DNA of 64,000 nucleotides, taken from positions 186,001-250,000 of the forward strand of contig NZ_CP123584.1 of the NCBI RefSeq assembly GCF_045277565.1. Direction: 5' to 3'. Positions 43,827-52,669 of the stretch are shown here, one piece after another. This DNA is from Aliisedimentitalea scapharcae (lineage in GTDB: Bacteria > Pseudomonadota > Alphaproteobacteria > Rhodobacterales > Rhodobacteraceae). The position numbers and the translations under genes are program-made. The number at the start of each line of letters is the position of its first letter. The stretch's first letter is position 1. The notes below the pieces were generated by a model. It did no database searches and was not told the DNA's origin. It was given only the letters and a program-made list of their open reading frames with translations.

Positions 43827-44450
43827 TCAGATGTTGTCGATAAAACAGCCGATCTTGTCCGCCATCTGTTCAGCCGTCTCATCACGACGGAAAAACTCGA
43901 CAAATCCCTGTTCCGGCAACACGAGATAAGAAAAGGTCGAATGATCCACCAGATAGTATTCCGGATCGCCTTCCTGCTTCTTGAAGTAGGTTTTGTAGGT
44001 CTTGCTTGCTGCTTTGACCTGTTCCTGAGATCCGGTCAGACCGATCATCTTTTCATGCAGGTTTTCAGCAAAATCACCGACAACTTCGGGCGTGTCCCGT
44101 TCCGGGTCGATCGAGATGAACACCGGCGTTATCGACTGTCCGCGCTCGGCCAGTACATCTACGGTATCGGCATTGCGCGCCGTGTCCATCGGGCACACAT
44201 CGGGGCAGAACGTATATCCAAAATAGACCAGCGAAGGTTCGGTTATCACATCCGCGTCCGTGACGGTTTCCCCCCTGGCATTGACCAATTCAAACGGGCC
44301 GCCAATGGTCGCAGTTCCACCGGCAATCTGGGATGACCGGCATTGGGCAAACTGATCCTTGTCCCCGCCCATCATCTGGGTCGCAACCCAGGTGCCCCCC
44401 ACTGCGGAAACAACGGCGGCGGCGGCGATATAGGCATACATACGGGACAT
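43827..44450 (-). CDS. senC: SCO1/SenC/PrrC copper chaperone
   Basis: This 207-residue protein has an N-terminal membrane anchor (YAYIAAAAVVSAVGGTWVA) and a periplasmic thioredoxin-like SCO domain. The copper ligands are Cys82, Cys86 (TFCPDVCPMD) and His170 (LVDHSTF). SCO proteins deliver copper to the CuA site of cytochrome oxidase and, as PrrC, modulate RegB/PrrB signalling. It lies between regB (divergent) and regA (downstream, 81 bases), the classic regB-senC-regA set. The start at 44450 removes an unsupported 35-codon extension. Confidence 0.94.
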   Translation of the reverse strand: MSRMYAYIAAAAVVSAVGGTWVATQMMGGDKDQFAQCRSSQIAGGTATIGGPFELVNARGETVTDADVITEPSLVYFGYTFCPDVCPMDTARNADTVDVLAERGQSITPVFISIDPERDTPEVVGDFAENLHEKMIGLTGSQEQVKAASKTYKTYFKKQEGDPEYYLVDHSTFSYLVLPEQGFVEFFRRDETAEQMADKIGCFIDNI

Positions 44451-44541
44451 GAGACTCTGCCTTGCTGTGCAAGATATGTTGAACGTTTCGGCGCAGACAC
44501 CTATCAATTTGGTCAGCCGATGCAACCTAGATGGGATCACA

Positions 44542-45939
44542 ATGTCGGAATCCAATATCGGCCTGTTCAGCGGTCAACAAAATAACAACCGGATTCGCCT
44601 GCGCACGATGATCCTGTTGCGGTGGGTCGCCATTGTGGGTCAGATCGCTGCCATTTCAGTGGCGCAACAACTGTACAATCTGCAACTGGAATTGGGCCTG
44701 TGTTACATGGCCATCGGCGTTTCGGTGATCGGCAACCTGATCGCGATCTTTGTGTTCCCAGAAAACAAACGCCTGACCGAATTTGAAAACTTCATGATGG
44801 TGATGTTTGACCTGCTGCAACTGTCGATGCTGTTGTATCTGACTGGCGGCTTGAACAACCCATTTGCCCTGTTGGTTCTGGGACCAGTAACCGTGGCCGC
44901 CAATGTCATGGGAATGCGATCGACGCTGATCATCGGGGCCACAGCCATCATCATGGTGACCCTGCTGGCCCAGGTACATTTACCATTGCGCACCGATCAG
45001 GGATTTATCCTGCGGGTGCCAGAACTGTTTGTATTCGGCAATTGGATTGCCATCATTATTGCTGTGATTTTTATGAGCGCCTACTCCCAAAGGATCAACG
45101 CGGAAATACGCTCTATGTCGGATGCGTTGGCAGCCACGCATATGGCGTTGTCACGTGAACAGAAACTGACGGACCTGGGCGGAGTTGTGGCGGCCGCCGC
45201 ACACGAGTTGGGCACCCCTTTGGCCACGATCAAATTAACCAGCGCCGAGTTGATTGAAGAACTGGATGACAGACCCGAACTGCGCGACGACGCCGCGCTG
45301 ATCCGGGAACAGGCCGATCGCTGCCGAGATATTCTGCGCGATATGGGACGGGCCGGTAAAAATGATCTGCACCTGCGCAAGGCCCCTTTGTCAACTGTAG
45401 TCAATGAAGCCGCTGAGCCGCATACCACCCGGGGAAAATACGTGCATTTTGACGAAGGTCCGGCCGAAGGCGGCGGGCTTCAACAACCAACCATTCTGCG
45501 CAAGCCCGAAATCATTCACGGTTTGCGCAACCTCATCCAGAACGCTGTCGACTTCTCGCGCGCAAATGTCTGGGTAGAAACTGCATGGACTGATGACACG
45601 ATCACTGTACGTATCACCGACGACGGACGGGGATATCCTCCGCAAATGCTGGGTCGGATCGGAGACCCATTTGTTCGCCGTCGCCGCACAGAAAGCGACC
45701 GCAAGACGCGCCCCGAATACGAAGGAATGGGATTGGGACTGTTTATCGCCAAAACCCTGCTGGAGCGCACAGGTGCCGAGCTGAGCTTTGCCAATGGATC
45801 TGATCCACTCGGCACAAAGACGACTCCGGTGGAACGGCGTGGTGCGATTGTAGTTGTCAAATGGCCCCGCGATCAGATTGACGCCGTGTCCGGAAAGAAT
45901 GCGTTGCCAATTGGACTGAATCAGCATTTTGAAATCTGA
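44542..45939 (+). CDS. regB: Redox sensor histidine kinase RegB/PrrB/ActS
   Basis: This 465-residue kinase has six membrane helices (about residues 25-185) with the ubiquinone-binding motif GGLNNPFAL (102-110) between helices 3 and 4. The phospho-accepting His221 lies in AAAAHELGTPLATIK. The redox-active cysteine Cys261 (QADRCRDIL) matches Cys265 of Rhodobacter capsulatus RegB, and a HATPase domain with RITDDGRGYPP and GMGLGLFIAK follows. It senses the quinone pool and oxygen and phosphorylates RegA. It is divergent from senC-regA across a 91-base gap that includes CTTGC-TGT-GCAAG (44461-44473). The start at 44542 gives family length. Confidence 0.96.
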   Translation: MSESNIGLFSGQQNNNRIRLRTMILLRWVAIVGQIAAISVAQQLYNLQLELGLCYMAIGVSVIGNLIAIFVFPENKRLTEFENFMMVMFDLLQLSMLLYLTGGLNNPFALLVLGPVTVAANVMGMRSTLIIGATAIIMVTLLAQVHLPLRTDQGFILRVPELFVFGNWIAIIIAVIFMSAYSQRINAEIRSMSDALAATHMALSREQKLTDLGGVVAAAAHELGTPLATIKLTSAELIEELDDRPELRDDAALIREQADRCRDILRDMGRAGKNDLHLRKAPLSTVVNEAAEPHTTRGKYVHFDEGPAEGGGLQQPTILRKPEIIHGLRNLIQNAVDFSRANVWVETAWTDDTITVRITDDGRGYPPQMLGRIGDPFVRRRRTESDRKTRPEYEGMGLGLFIAKTLLERTGAELSFANGSDPLGTKTTPVERRGAIVVVKWPRDQIDAVSGKNALPIGLNQHFEI

Positions 45940-45961
45940 ATTCCTCCAAAGTTCGAGTTGG

Positions 45962-45977
45962 TTAAGCCTCCGTTAAC
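45962..45977. promoter_or_regulatory. CtrA binding site upstream of the PAS protein
   Basis: TTAA-GCCTCCG-TTAAC is an exact match to the CtrA consensus TTAA-N7-TTAAC, inside the larger inverted repeat TGGTTAA-N7-TTAACCA (45959-45979). It lies 48 bases before the PAS protein start. CtrA control is inferred from the match. Confidence 0.7.
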
Positions 45978-46024
45978 CATTTAGCCACCAGAGTCTGCCT
46001 AACGGAAAACTACATGGCTAAGAG

Positions 46025-47563
46025 ATGCAGGACTTTGGAATATTCGACTGGCTTGTCATTGCTGCGATCTGCCTGACGGCGGCATCTTTGGCTGTTTTTG
46101 TTCTGTCACCGCGACTGAACAAATTCGGATCAACAATCTACTCGGGCGTCAACGTCAATGACCCGGTGTTTCTGTTTGATGAAACACTCCTGATCGACAA
46201 ATCCTCCAGCGCCGCCCGATTACTGTGCTCCTGCTCTGACCCGACATCCTGGTCTGGGATCCGGAAAATGCTGCTTCCGACATTCCCCGGCCTGCCCGAG
46301 ACACCCGATATGCTGCGCACGAGCGGCGCAATGACCTTGGGAGGTGTTGGTAATAATCACGGGCGCGAGGCCGTTTGCGAATGGATTGACGGCGTGACCC
46401 GTGTTCACCTGCGCAAAGCGGAATTGCCCGAAAATCCGATATGCGGTTCCGAATTACAGAACTTGCGAACGGCCATGGATGCCGCTCCCTATCCGGTATG
46501 GCGGGAATCTGAAGAAGGACGCATCGCGTGGTGCAACCAAGCTTATGAGAACTTGCATCACAGGTTGAAAAGAACCGGGCGCAAGGTTTCGGACCCTCTG
46601 TTTCCTGAACTGTCCCTGCCGGTGGTTGCCGGCCGCAAATCCCGCGTTTCCATTCCTGTCCCTGACAGCAATCAAAAGCTGTGGTTTGACGTCTCTACTG
46701 TCCCAAATGATGGCGGTAAACTAGGGTATGCTGTTGATATTAATGCGGTTGTTGATGCCGAGATAGCACAAAGAAACTTTGTACAGACGCTGGCCAAAAC
46801 CTTTGCCCAACTGTCGATCGGATTGGCAATTTTTGATCGCAATCGTCAGCTTGCACTGTTCAACCCCGCCTTGATTGATCTAACCGCACTGCAAGCGGAT
46901 TTTCTCAGTTCACGGCCCACATTGTTCGACTTTTTTGACCGGCTCCGCGACAGCCGCGTCATGCCCGAACCCAAGGACATCAAATCCTGGCGTCAGCGAA
47001 TTTCAGACCTGGTGGAAGCGGCCGCCGACGGGCGGTATCAGGAAACTTGGTCATTGCCATCCGGTTCGGTTTATTCGGTCAGCGGGCGACCACACCCCGA
47101 TGGCGCTGTGGCCTTCTTGTTCGAAGACATCACTGCAGAAATCACCCTGACCCGTCGGTTTCGCTCGGAGCTGGAACTGGGCCAGTCGATTGTTGATAAC
47201 CTGGATCAGGCCATTGCCGTTTTTTCCGGAGATGGAACTCTCACATTTTCCAATGCGACCTATCATGCGATGTGGGGGCTGGATCCCGACACCAGCTTTG
47301 CCCAGATGACTGTCCTGGAATCTTGTCGTGCCTGGCAGGACAAATGCCGCCCCACAATGTTGTGGGGTCGTGTCAGTGACATTGTACAGATGCGTGAACA
47401 CCGCAGTGAAAGCTGGGAAGACGTGGTCGAGATGCGGAGCGGACAACGGTTCACCTGCAAGGTCAGCCCAATCCAGAACGGAGCCACCATGATCTGTTTT
47501 TCAAAAATGGATGGTTCAGAAATTTCCGAGCAAGACACTGTGCAGCTTCCTGTTCTGACCTGA
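46025..47563 (+). CDS. divL: Membrane-anchored PAS-domain protein, probable DivL
   Basis: This 512-residue protein has one N-terminal membrane helix (about residues 8-28) and then at least three PAS-like units: about 150-240 (AAPYPVWRESEEGRIAWCN), 255-375 (LSIGLAIFDRNRQLALFN) and 390-490 (DNLDQAIAVFSGDGTLTFSN). No histidine-kinase HisKA or ATPase domain follows, so it ends where a kinase core would begin. The next genes are tsaE, amgK-like, murU-like, addB, addA and trxA, an order in which alphaproteobacteria carry divL. In Rhodobacter capsulatus DivL is described as a PAS protein acting in the CckA-ChpT-CtrA phosphorelay. A CtrA site precedes it. The DivL assignment rests on domain make-up and neighbourhood. 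Confidence 0.72.
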   Translation: MQDFGIFDWLVIAAICLTAASLAVFVLSPRLNKFGSTIYSGVNVNDPVFLFDETLLIDKSSSAARLLCSCSDPTSWSGIRKMLLPTFPGLPETPDMLRTSGAMTLGGVGNNHGREAVCEWIDGVTRVHLRKAELPENPICGSELQNLRTAMDAAPYPVWRESEEGRIAWCNQAYENLHHRLKRTGRKVSDPLFPELSLPVVAGRKSRVSIPVPDSNQKLWFDVSTVPNDGGKLGYAVDINAVVDAEIAQRNFVQTLAKTFAQLSIGLAIFDRNRQLALFNPALIDLTALQADFLSSRPTLFDFFDRLRDSRVMPEPKDIKSWRQRISDLVEAAADGRYQETWSLPSGSVYSVSGRPHPDGAVAFLFEDITAEITLTRRFRSELELGQSIVDNLDQAIAVFSGDGTLTFSNATYHAMWGLDPDTSFAQMTVLESCRAWQDKCRPTMLWGRVSDIVQMREHRSESWEDVVEMRSGQRFTCKVSPIQNGATMICFSKMDGSEISEQDTVQLPVLT

Positions 47564-47604
47564 TCTGACTTGCTGCCGATCATTGGCTGGGCCATTGTAG
47601 CGGC

Positions 47605-48081
47605 ATGACGGCAAAGCAGCAGAAAATCACCCTTTCATCCCCCCAGGACACCGCAGAACTGGCCGCCCGTTTGGGCGCTAAATTGGTGCCTGGCGATTGC
47701 CTGTTGCTGAACGGAAGCATCGGCGCTGGCAAAACACATTTCGCCCGCAGTTTGATTCAATCTCTCATGGACTATCCCGAGGACGTTCCCTCGCCTACCT
47801 TTACCCTGGTTCAGACATACGACACCAACGCCGGAGAGCTATGGCACGCCGATTTGTATCGGCTGTCCTGCGTGGATGACATTGTCGAATTGGGCCTGGA
47901 TGAGGCCATGGCCTCAGCAATCTGTCTGATTGAATGGCCTGACCGGCTCGCTGAATTGACCCCAGAGAACGCCCTGACACTTTCCTTTTCGCTTGCCCCC
48001 GAAGAGGCTGACACCCGACATCTGACCCTTGGCTGGACCGATCAGAGATGGTCCGATTTGCTGGAAGTGACCCATGACTGA
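47605..48081 (+). CDS. tsaE: tRNA threonylcarbamoyladenosine biosynthesis ATPase TsaE
   Basis: TsaE is the small ATPase that recycles the TsaBD complex during t6A37 formation. This 158-residue protein has Walker A (NGSIGAGKTHFARS) near residue 36, the DVPSPTFTLVQTY switch block and WHADLYRL near residue 85, and LIEWPDRL later, all family hallmarks. It overlaps the phosphotransferase gene by 8 bases, so the two are translationally coupled. Confidence 0.94.
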   Translation: MTAKQQKITLSSPQDTAELAARLGAKLVPGDCLLLNGSIGAGKTHFARSLIQSLMDYPEDVPSPTFTLVQTYDTNAGELWHADLYRLSCVDDIVELGLDEAMASAICLIEWPDRLAELTPENALTLSFSLAPEEADTRHLTLGWTDQRWSDLLEVTHD

Positions 48082-49078
48082 CCGCCCCCAATTGGCTGAC
48101 CTTTTTCTGGCCCAAACTGCCTGGGCTCACGCCCAACGTGCTCCTTTGGCCGGGGATGCCTCCAACCGCCGCTATGAACGCCTGACGGACCCTGACACGG
48201 GGACAACTGCAGTTTTGATGGATGCGCCACGGGACAAAGGCGAGGATGTTCGCCCTTTTGTCCGTATCGCCCGCCATCTGTCAGCCCAAGGCATGAGCGC
48301 GCCAGAAGTCCTGGCCGAAGACGCCGAACATGGGTTTCTCCTGCTCGAAGACCTGGGCGATGCGCTGTTCGCCCGAGTGATCCCTGAGCATCCAGAGCTG
48401 GAAACCACGCTGTATCAACGAGCCACAGATCTGTTGGTCAAACTGCATCAGGCACCCCTGCCCGATCTGGATCGCTATGGCCCACGATTGATGGCCGAAA
48501 TGGCCGGGCTTGCATTCGGGAAATATCGCGCGGGTGTTTTTGGCGGTTCGGAACCGGAACTGCAAACCCGTTTTGAAAACAGGTTCGAGGATATTCTTCG
48601 CCTGAACATCAAGGGCGACAGCGTTCTGGTCCAGCGCGACTATCATGCCGAAAACCTGTTGTGGTTACCCGAACGCAAGGGCATCGCCCAGGTCGGTTTG
48701 CTTGATTTTCAGGATGCCCGCGCGGGGCATCGCGCTTATGATCTGGTATCCCTGTTGCAGGACGCCCGCCGCGATGTACCACCGGGGATCGAAATGCGAA
48801 TGATCGACAGGTACATCACCCAAACTGGCATCGATGATCACGGCTTCAGAACCGCTTATACAATTCTAGGTGTGCAGAGAAATCTGCGCATTCTGGGCGT
48901 GTTCGCCCGACTATCACTGGAACATGGCAAGCCACATTATGTCGATCTGATCCCGCGGGTCTGGAGCCATTTCATCCGCGGATTGGATCATCCGGTGCTT
49001 GCACCTGTTTCGGATATGTTACGCGAGTCGCTACCCGCCCCAACCTCGGACACACTCGACCGGTTGCGCGGCCAATGA
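48074..49078 (+). CDS. amgK: Aminoglycoside phosphotransferase-fold kinase (AmgK-like)
   Basis: This 334-residue protein has an APH-type kinase fold with the catalytic loop LVQRDYHAENLLWL (about residue 190) and the metal-binding DFQDARAGHRAYDLVSLL. Its closest functional relative is AmgK, the anomeric kinase for N-acetylmuramate and N-acetylglucosamine in peptidoglycan recycling. The next gene is a MurU-like nucleotidyltransferase, the partner of AmgK, and the reading frames overlap in ATGA. The pair would make UDP-MurNAc from recycled sugars and bypass fosfomycin-sensitive synthesis. The function is inferred from the pairing. Confidence 0.8.
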   Translation: MTDRPQLADLFLAQTAWAHAQRAPLAGDASNRRYERLTDPDTGTTAVLMDAPRDKGEDVRPFVRIARHLSAQGMSAPEVLAEDAEHGFLLLEDLGDALFARVIPEHPELETTLYQRATDLLVKLHQAPLPDLDRYGPRLMAEMAGLAFGKYRAGVFGGSEPELQTRFENRFEDILRLNIKGDSVLVQRDYHAENLLWLPERKGIAQVGLLDFQDARAGHRAYDLVSLLQDARRDVPPGIEMRMIDRYITQTGIDDHGFRTAYTILGVQRNLRILGVFARLSLEHGKPHYVDLIPRVWSHFIRGLDHPVLAPVSDMLRESLPAPTSDTLDRLRGQ

Positions 49079-49758
49079 CACTTCCAGTGATGCTGTTTGC
49101 CGCTGGTTTCGGCACCCGTATGCGCGACCTGACCCGGGACCGTCCCAAACCGCTGATAAAAGTCGATGACTGCCCGTTGATTGACCACACGTTGGGCATT
49201 GCCCGTGCCGTCAATCCACCCCGGATTGTTGCCAACACCCATTACAAACCACAGATGTTGGCGGACCATCTGGTGCCGCAGGGCGTGATCATTTCAGAGG
49301 AACAGCCCGACATATTGGACACTGGCGGCGGTTTGCGCGCGGCGCTGCCAGTGCTGGGCCATGGTCCGATTGTCACCATGAACACTGATGCGATCTGGTC
49401 TGGCCCGAACCCGGTTCAGCTGGCTCTGGACATGTGGAACCCGGATTGCATGGATGCGCTGTTGGTCTGTGTTCCCATGGAACAGGCACTTGGACGCCAG
49501 AGCGGTGGCGACTTTTCCTCCGATGAACACGGTCGGGCGTTCCGGGGCGGCAATCTGGTCTATGGAGGTGTGCAAATCCTGAACCCGGAAGGGCTGTACG
49601 ACATCCCCGATCGGGTGTTTTCCCTGAATATTTTGTGGAACGCAATTTCGGCCAAAAACAGGCTCTATTGTGCGAAATATCCCGGAAAATGGTGTGACGT
49701 TGGGCACCCCGAAGGCATCCCACTGGCCGAAACCCTGTTGAGACAATCTGATGTTTGA
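49075..49758 (+). CDS. murU: Sugar-1-phosphate nucleotidyltransferase (MurU-like)
   Basis: This 227-residue protein opens with the nucleotide-binding MLFAAGFGTRMRDLTRDRPKP, a canonical NTP_transferase signature, and carries TMNTDAIW with the metal-binding aspartate near residue 103. The length agrees with MurU, which makes UDP-MurNAc from MurNAc-1-phosphate. It overlaps the AmgK-like gene by four bases and addB by eight bases, so tsaE to addA form one tightly packed unit. Confidence 0.82.
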   Translation: MTLPVMLFAAGFGTRMRDLTRDRPKPLIKVDDCPLIDHTLGIARAVNPPRIVANTHYKPQMLADHLVPQGVIISEEQPDILDTGGGLRAALPVLGHGPIVTMNTDAIWSGPNPVQLALDMWNPDCMDALLVCVPMEQALGRQSGGDFSSDEHGRAFRGGNLVYGGVQILNPEGLYDIPDRVFSLNILWNAISAKNRLYCAKYPGKWCDVGHPEGIPLAETLLRQSDV

Positions 49759-52669
49759 ACCCACCGACAAGCCCCGCGTTTTTGCCCTGCCTTGTGGCGT
49801 TGATTTTCCGCGTGCCCTGGTGGACGGGCTGATGCATCGCTCCCAGGGTCAATCTTCCGATGCGCTGGCCCGGGTCGAGCTGATCGTCAACACAGACCGA
49901 ATGTACCGACGCGTCAACACGTTGTTTGACAGTGGACCGGCTCTTCTGTTGCCGCGATTATCGCTTTTGACCACCATTGGCGCACACAAACTACCCCGGG
50001 CCCTACCTTCATTACGGCGTCGGCTGGAATTGTCACAACTGGTCGCAAAGCTGTTGGACGCGCAACCAGACTTGGCCGCACGGTCATCTCTATTCGACCT
50101 GGCCGACAGCCTTGCAGAATTGATTGACGAAATGCAGAGCGAAGGAGTCGCTCCGCAAGTAATCCGGGAATTGGATGTTTCCGACATGTCCAACCACTGG
50201 AGCCGTGCGCAGAAGTTTATCGACATCGCGGATGATTTCCTCAGCCAGCATGACCATCCCGTTGATACCCAGGCGCGACAGCGGCAGATCGTGTTGAACC
50301 TGATCGAAGAATGGCAGGAAAGTCCACCACAACATCCCGTTATTCTGGCGGGGTCGACCGGATCGCGTGGCACGACGTTGATGTTGATGCAGGCCATTGC
50401 CCGCCTGCCCCAAGGGGCTGTCATCCTGCCCGGCTTTGACTTTGACCAACCTGACAACGTCTGGCGCGGGCTGGATGATCCGATGATTTCCGAAGATCAT
50501 CCTCAATTCCGATTCCACCGTCTGATGCGTGATTTAGATCTGTCACCGCAGGATATTCAACGTTGGACCAACGATCCGGCACCTTCAACAGCGCGCAATC
50601 GGTTGGTATCCCTCGCCATGCGCCCAGCGCCTGTAACGGATGCCTGGATGAGCGAAGGCCCCAAGCTGAGCGATCTGGATCAGGCCACCACCGATGTGAC
50701 CCTGGTCGAAGCGGCAAGCCCACGAGCCGAAGCGCTGGCCATTGCGTTGCGTCTGCGACAGGCCGCTGAAACCGGGCAAACTGCGGCCCTGATCACCCCG
50801 GACCGTATGCTGACCCGCCAGGTTTCGGCCGCGTTGGATCGTTGGGACATCCTGCCGGACGATTCCGCAGGCCAGCCGCTGCAGCTGTCTCCTCCCGGTC
50901 GATTTCTGCGCCATGTGGCGGAACTGTTCTGCAAGCCATTGACCGGTGATGCGCTGTTGACTTTGTTGAAGCACCCTTTGACCCATACGGGAGACGAGAG
51001 GGGCACACACAAGAAAAATTCACAGGATCTCGAGTTGTTCATACGGGATAAGGGAATCCCTTTTCCTGATTCGGAAAAATTTGAACAGTTCGCAGCTAGA
51101 CACGCCATCACGCCGGGTTGGGTAGATTGGTTATCCAAACAGTTCGTTGACCAACACGTGGCGGGATCATTGCAACTGGCCGCATGGGTCAAACGTTTGG
51201 TCGATCTGGCCGAAGCGATTGCTGCTGGCTGTCAATCCTGTGGGTCCGGCATTCTGTGGGATGAAAAAGCGGGTCTTGAGGCGCGAAAAGTCATCGACAC
51301 GCTCACCGCCGAAGCCACACACGGCGGCAGTATGAAGGCACGCGAATTTGCTGACCTTTTGAACGCAATATTGGCACAAGGCGTCGTTCACGACTACAAC
51401 GCTCCCCATGGCCGCATCATGATCTGGGGGACGCTTGAGGCGCGAGTAATGGGCGCGGATCTGTTGGTCCTTGCAGGGTTGAACGAAGGCAGCTGGCCGG
51501 AACCTGCCAAACCCGATCCCTGGTTGAACCGGGCATTGCGAAACCAGGCCGGGCTATTGTTACCAGAACGCCGGATCGGCCTGTCAGCCCACGATTTCCA
51601 ACAGGCCATCGCCGCGCCCGAAGTCTGGTTGACCCGGTCCGTTCGCTCGGACGAGGCGGATTCGGTGCCCTCCCGCTGGTTAAACCGTTTGTGCAACCTG
51701 CTGGACGGTCTCCCCGGTCAAGGTGGTCCACAGGCGTTGACGCATATGCGGGCCCGAGGTCAGACTTGGCTGGATTGGGCGGACGCGATCGAAACCCCAA
51801 CCCCCATACCAATGGCAACCCGACCATCCCCGCGCCCGCCGGTTCACGCCCGCCCCCGTCGATTGACCGTGACCGAAATTCCCCGGCTAATTCGCGACCC
51901 CTATGCGGTATATGCCAAACATGTCCTGCGCCTTAGACCACTGAACCCGCTGGTGCAGGCACCCGATGCATTGTTGCGCGGGATTGTCGTGCACGAGGTG
52001 TTTGAAAAGTTCATCCGTGACTCGGTGGATGACAAGGATCTTTTGACTGCCGACGCGTTACTGAATCTATCGGAGGCACTGTTGGAACAGCATGTGCCCT
52101 GGCCAACGGCACGGCGTCTGTGGTGGGCCAGGATCAAACGAATTGCCGGACCATTCATAACCAGCGAACTGGCGCGACGCGCAACCTGTCATCCGGTTTC
52201 ATTCGAAGCCAAAGGAGAAATCCAGCTGGACCCGTTGGATTTCAGCATCGTCTGCCGCGCCGATCGGATTGATATAGATGATCGCGGCTTTCTGCATCTG
52301 ATTGATTATAAAACCGGCGAACCACCGTCTGAGAAGAAACAGATCAAATTCGAAAAACAACTGCTGATCGAAACTGCCATGGTCACCGTAGGCGCGTTCA
52401 CGAATTTTGGTCCAGCCGAAGTTGCCCGCGCCCTGTTCATCGGATTGGGCAGCACGCTCAAAGAAATTCCTGCGCCCATCGACAAAGAACCACCCGAAAA
52501 GGTCTGGGCAGAGTTGCGGAAACTGATTGAAACCTATTTCGACCCTAACCAAGGGTTTTCCAGCCGCCGTATGCTGCATCTGGATACGGATCACGGCGAT
52601 TATGACCATTTGGCACGCTTTGGTGAATGGGACCGCAGCGCCATGCCAGAACCGGAGACATTGACATGA
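49751..52669 (+). CDS. addB: Double-strand break repair protein AddB
   Basis: AddB is the second subunit of the AddAB helicase-nuclease, which resects DNA ends for RecA. This 972-residue protein has an inactive-looking helicase part and a C-terminal RecB-type nuclease. The nuclease residues are visible in CRADRIDIDDRGFLHLIDYKTGEPP, with the catalytic Asp and the DYKTG motif. The N-terminal position of Walker A reads FALPCGVDFPRAL, without GKT, as is common in alphaproteobacterial AddB. It overlaps murU by 8 bases and addA by 4 bases. Confidence 0.92.
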   Translation: MFEPTDKPRVFALPCGVDFPRALVDGLMHRSQGQSSDALARVELIVNTDRMYRRVNTLFDSGPALLLPRLSLLTTIGAHKLPRALPSLRRRLELSQLVAKLLDAQPDLAARSSLFDLADSLAELIDEMQSEGVAPQVIRELDVSDMSNHWSRAQKFIDIADDFLSQHDHPVDTQARQRQIVLNLIEEWQESPPQHPVILAGSTGSRGTTLMLMQAIARLPQGAVILPGFDFDQPDNVWRGLDDPMISEDHPQFRFHRLMRDLDLSPQDIQRWTNDPAPSTARNRLVSLAMRPAPVTDAWMSEGPKLSDLDQATTDVTLVEAASPRAEALAIALRLRQAAETGQTAALITPDRMLTRQVSAALDRWDILPDDSAGQPLQLSPPGRFLRHVAELFCKPLTGDALLTLLKHPLTHTGDERGTHKKNSQDLELFIRDKGIPFPDSEKFEQFAARHAITPGWVDWLSKQFVDQHVAGSLQLAAWVKRLVDLAEAIAAGCQSCGSGILWDEKAGLEARKVIDTLTAEATHGGSMKAREFADLLNAILAQGVVHDYNAPHGRIMIWGTLEARVMGADLLVLAGLNEGSWPEPAKPDPWLNRALRNQAGLLLPERRIGLSAHDFQQAIAAPEVWLTRSVRSDEADSVPSRWLNRLCNLLDGLPGQGGPQALTHMRARGQTWLDWADAIETPTPIPMATRPSPRPPVHARPRRLTVTEIPRLIRDPYAVYAKHVLRLRPLNPLVQAPDALLRGIVVHEVFEKFIRDSVDDKDLLTADALLNLSEALLEQHVPWPTARRLWWARIKRIAGPFITSELARRATCHPVSFEAKGEIQLDPLDFSIVCRADRIDIDDRGFLHLIDYKTGEPPSEKKQIKFEKQLLIETAMVTVGAFTNFGPAEVARALFIGLGSTLKEIPAPIDKEPPEKVWAELRKLIETYFDPNQGFSSRRMLHLDTDHGDYDHLARFGEWDRSAMPEPETLT

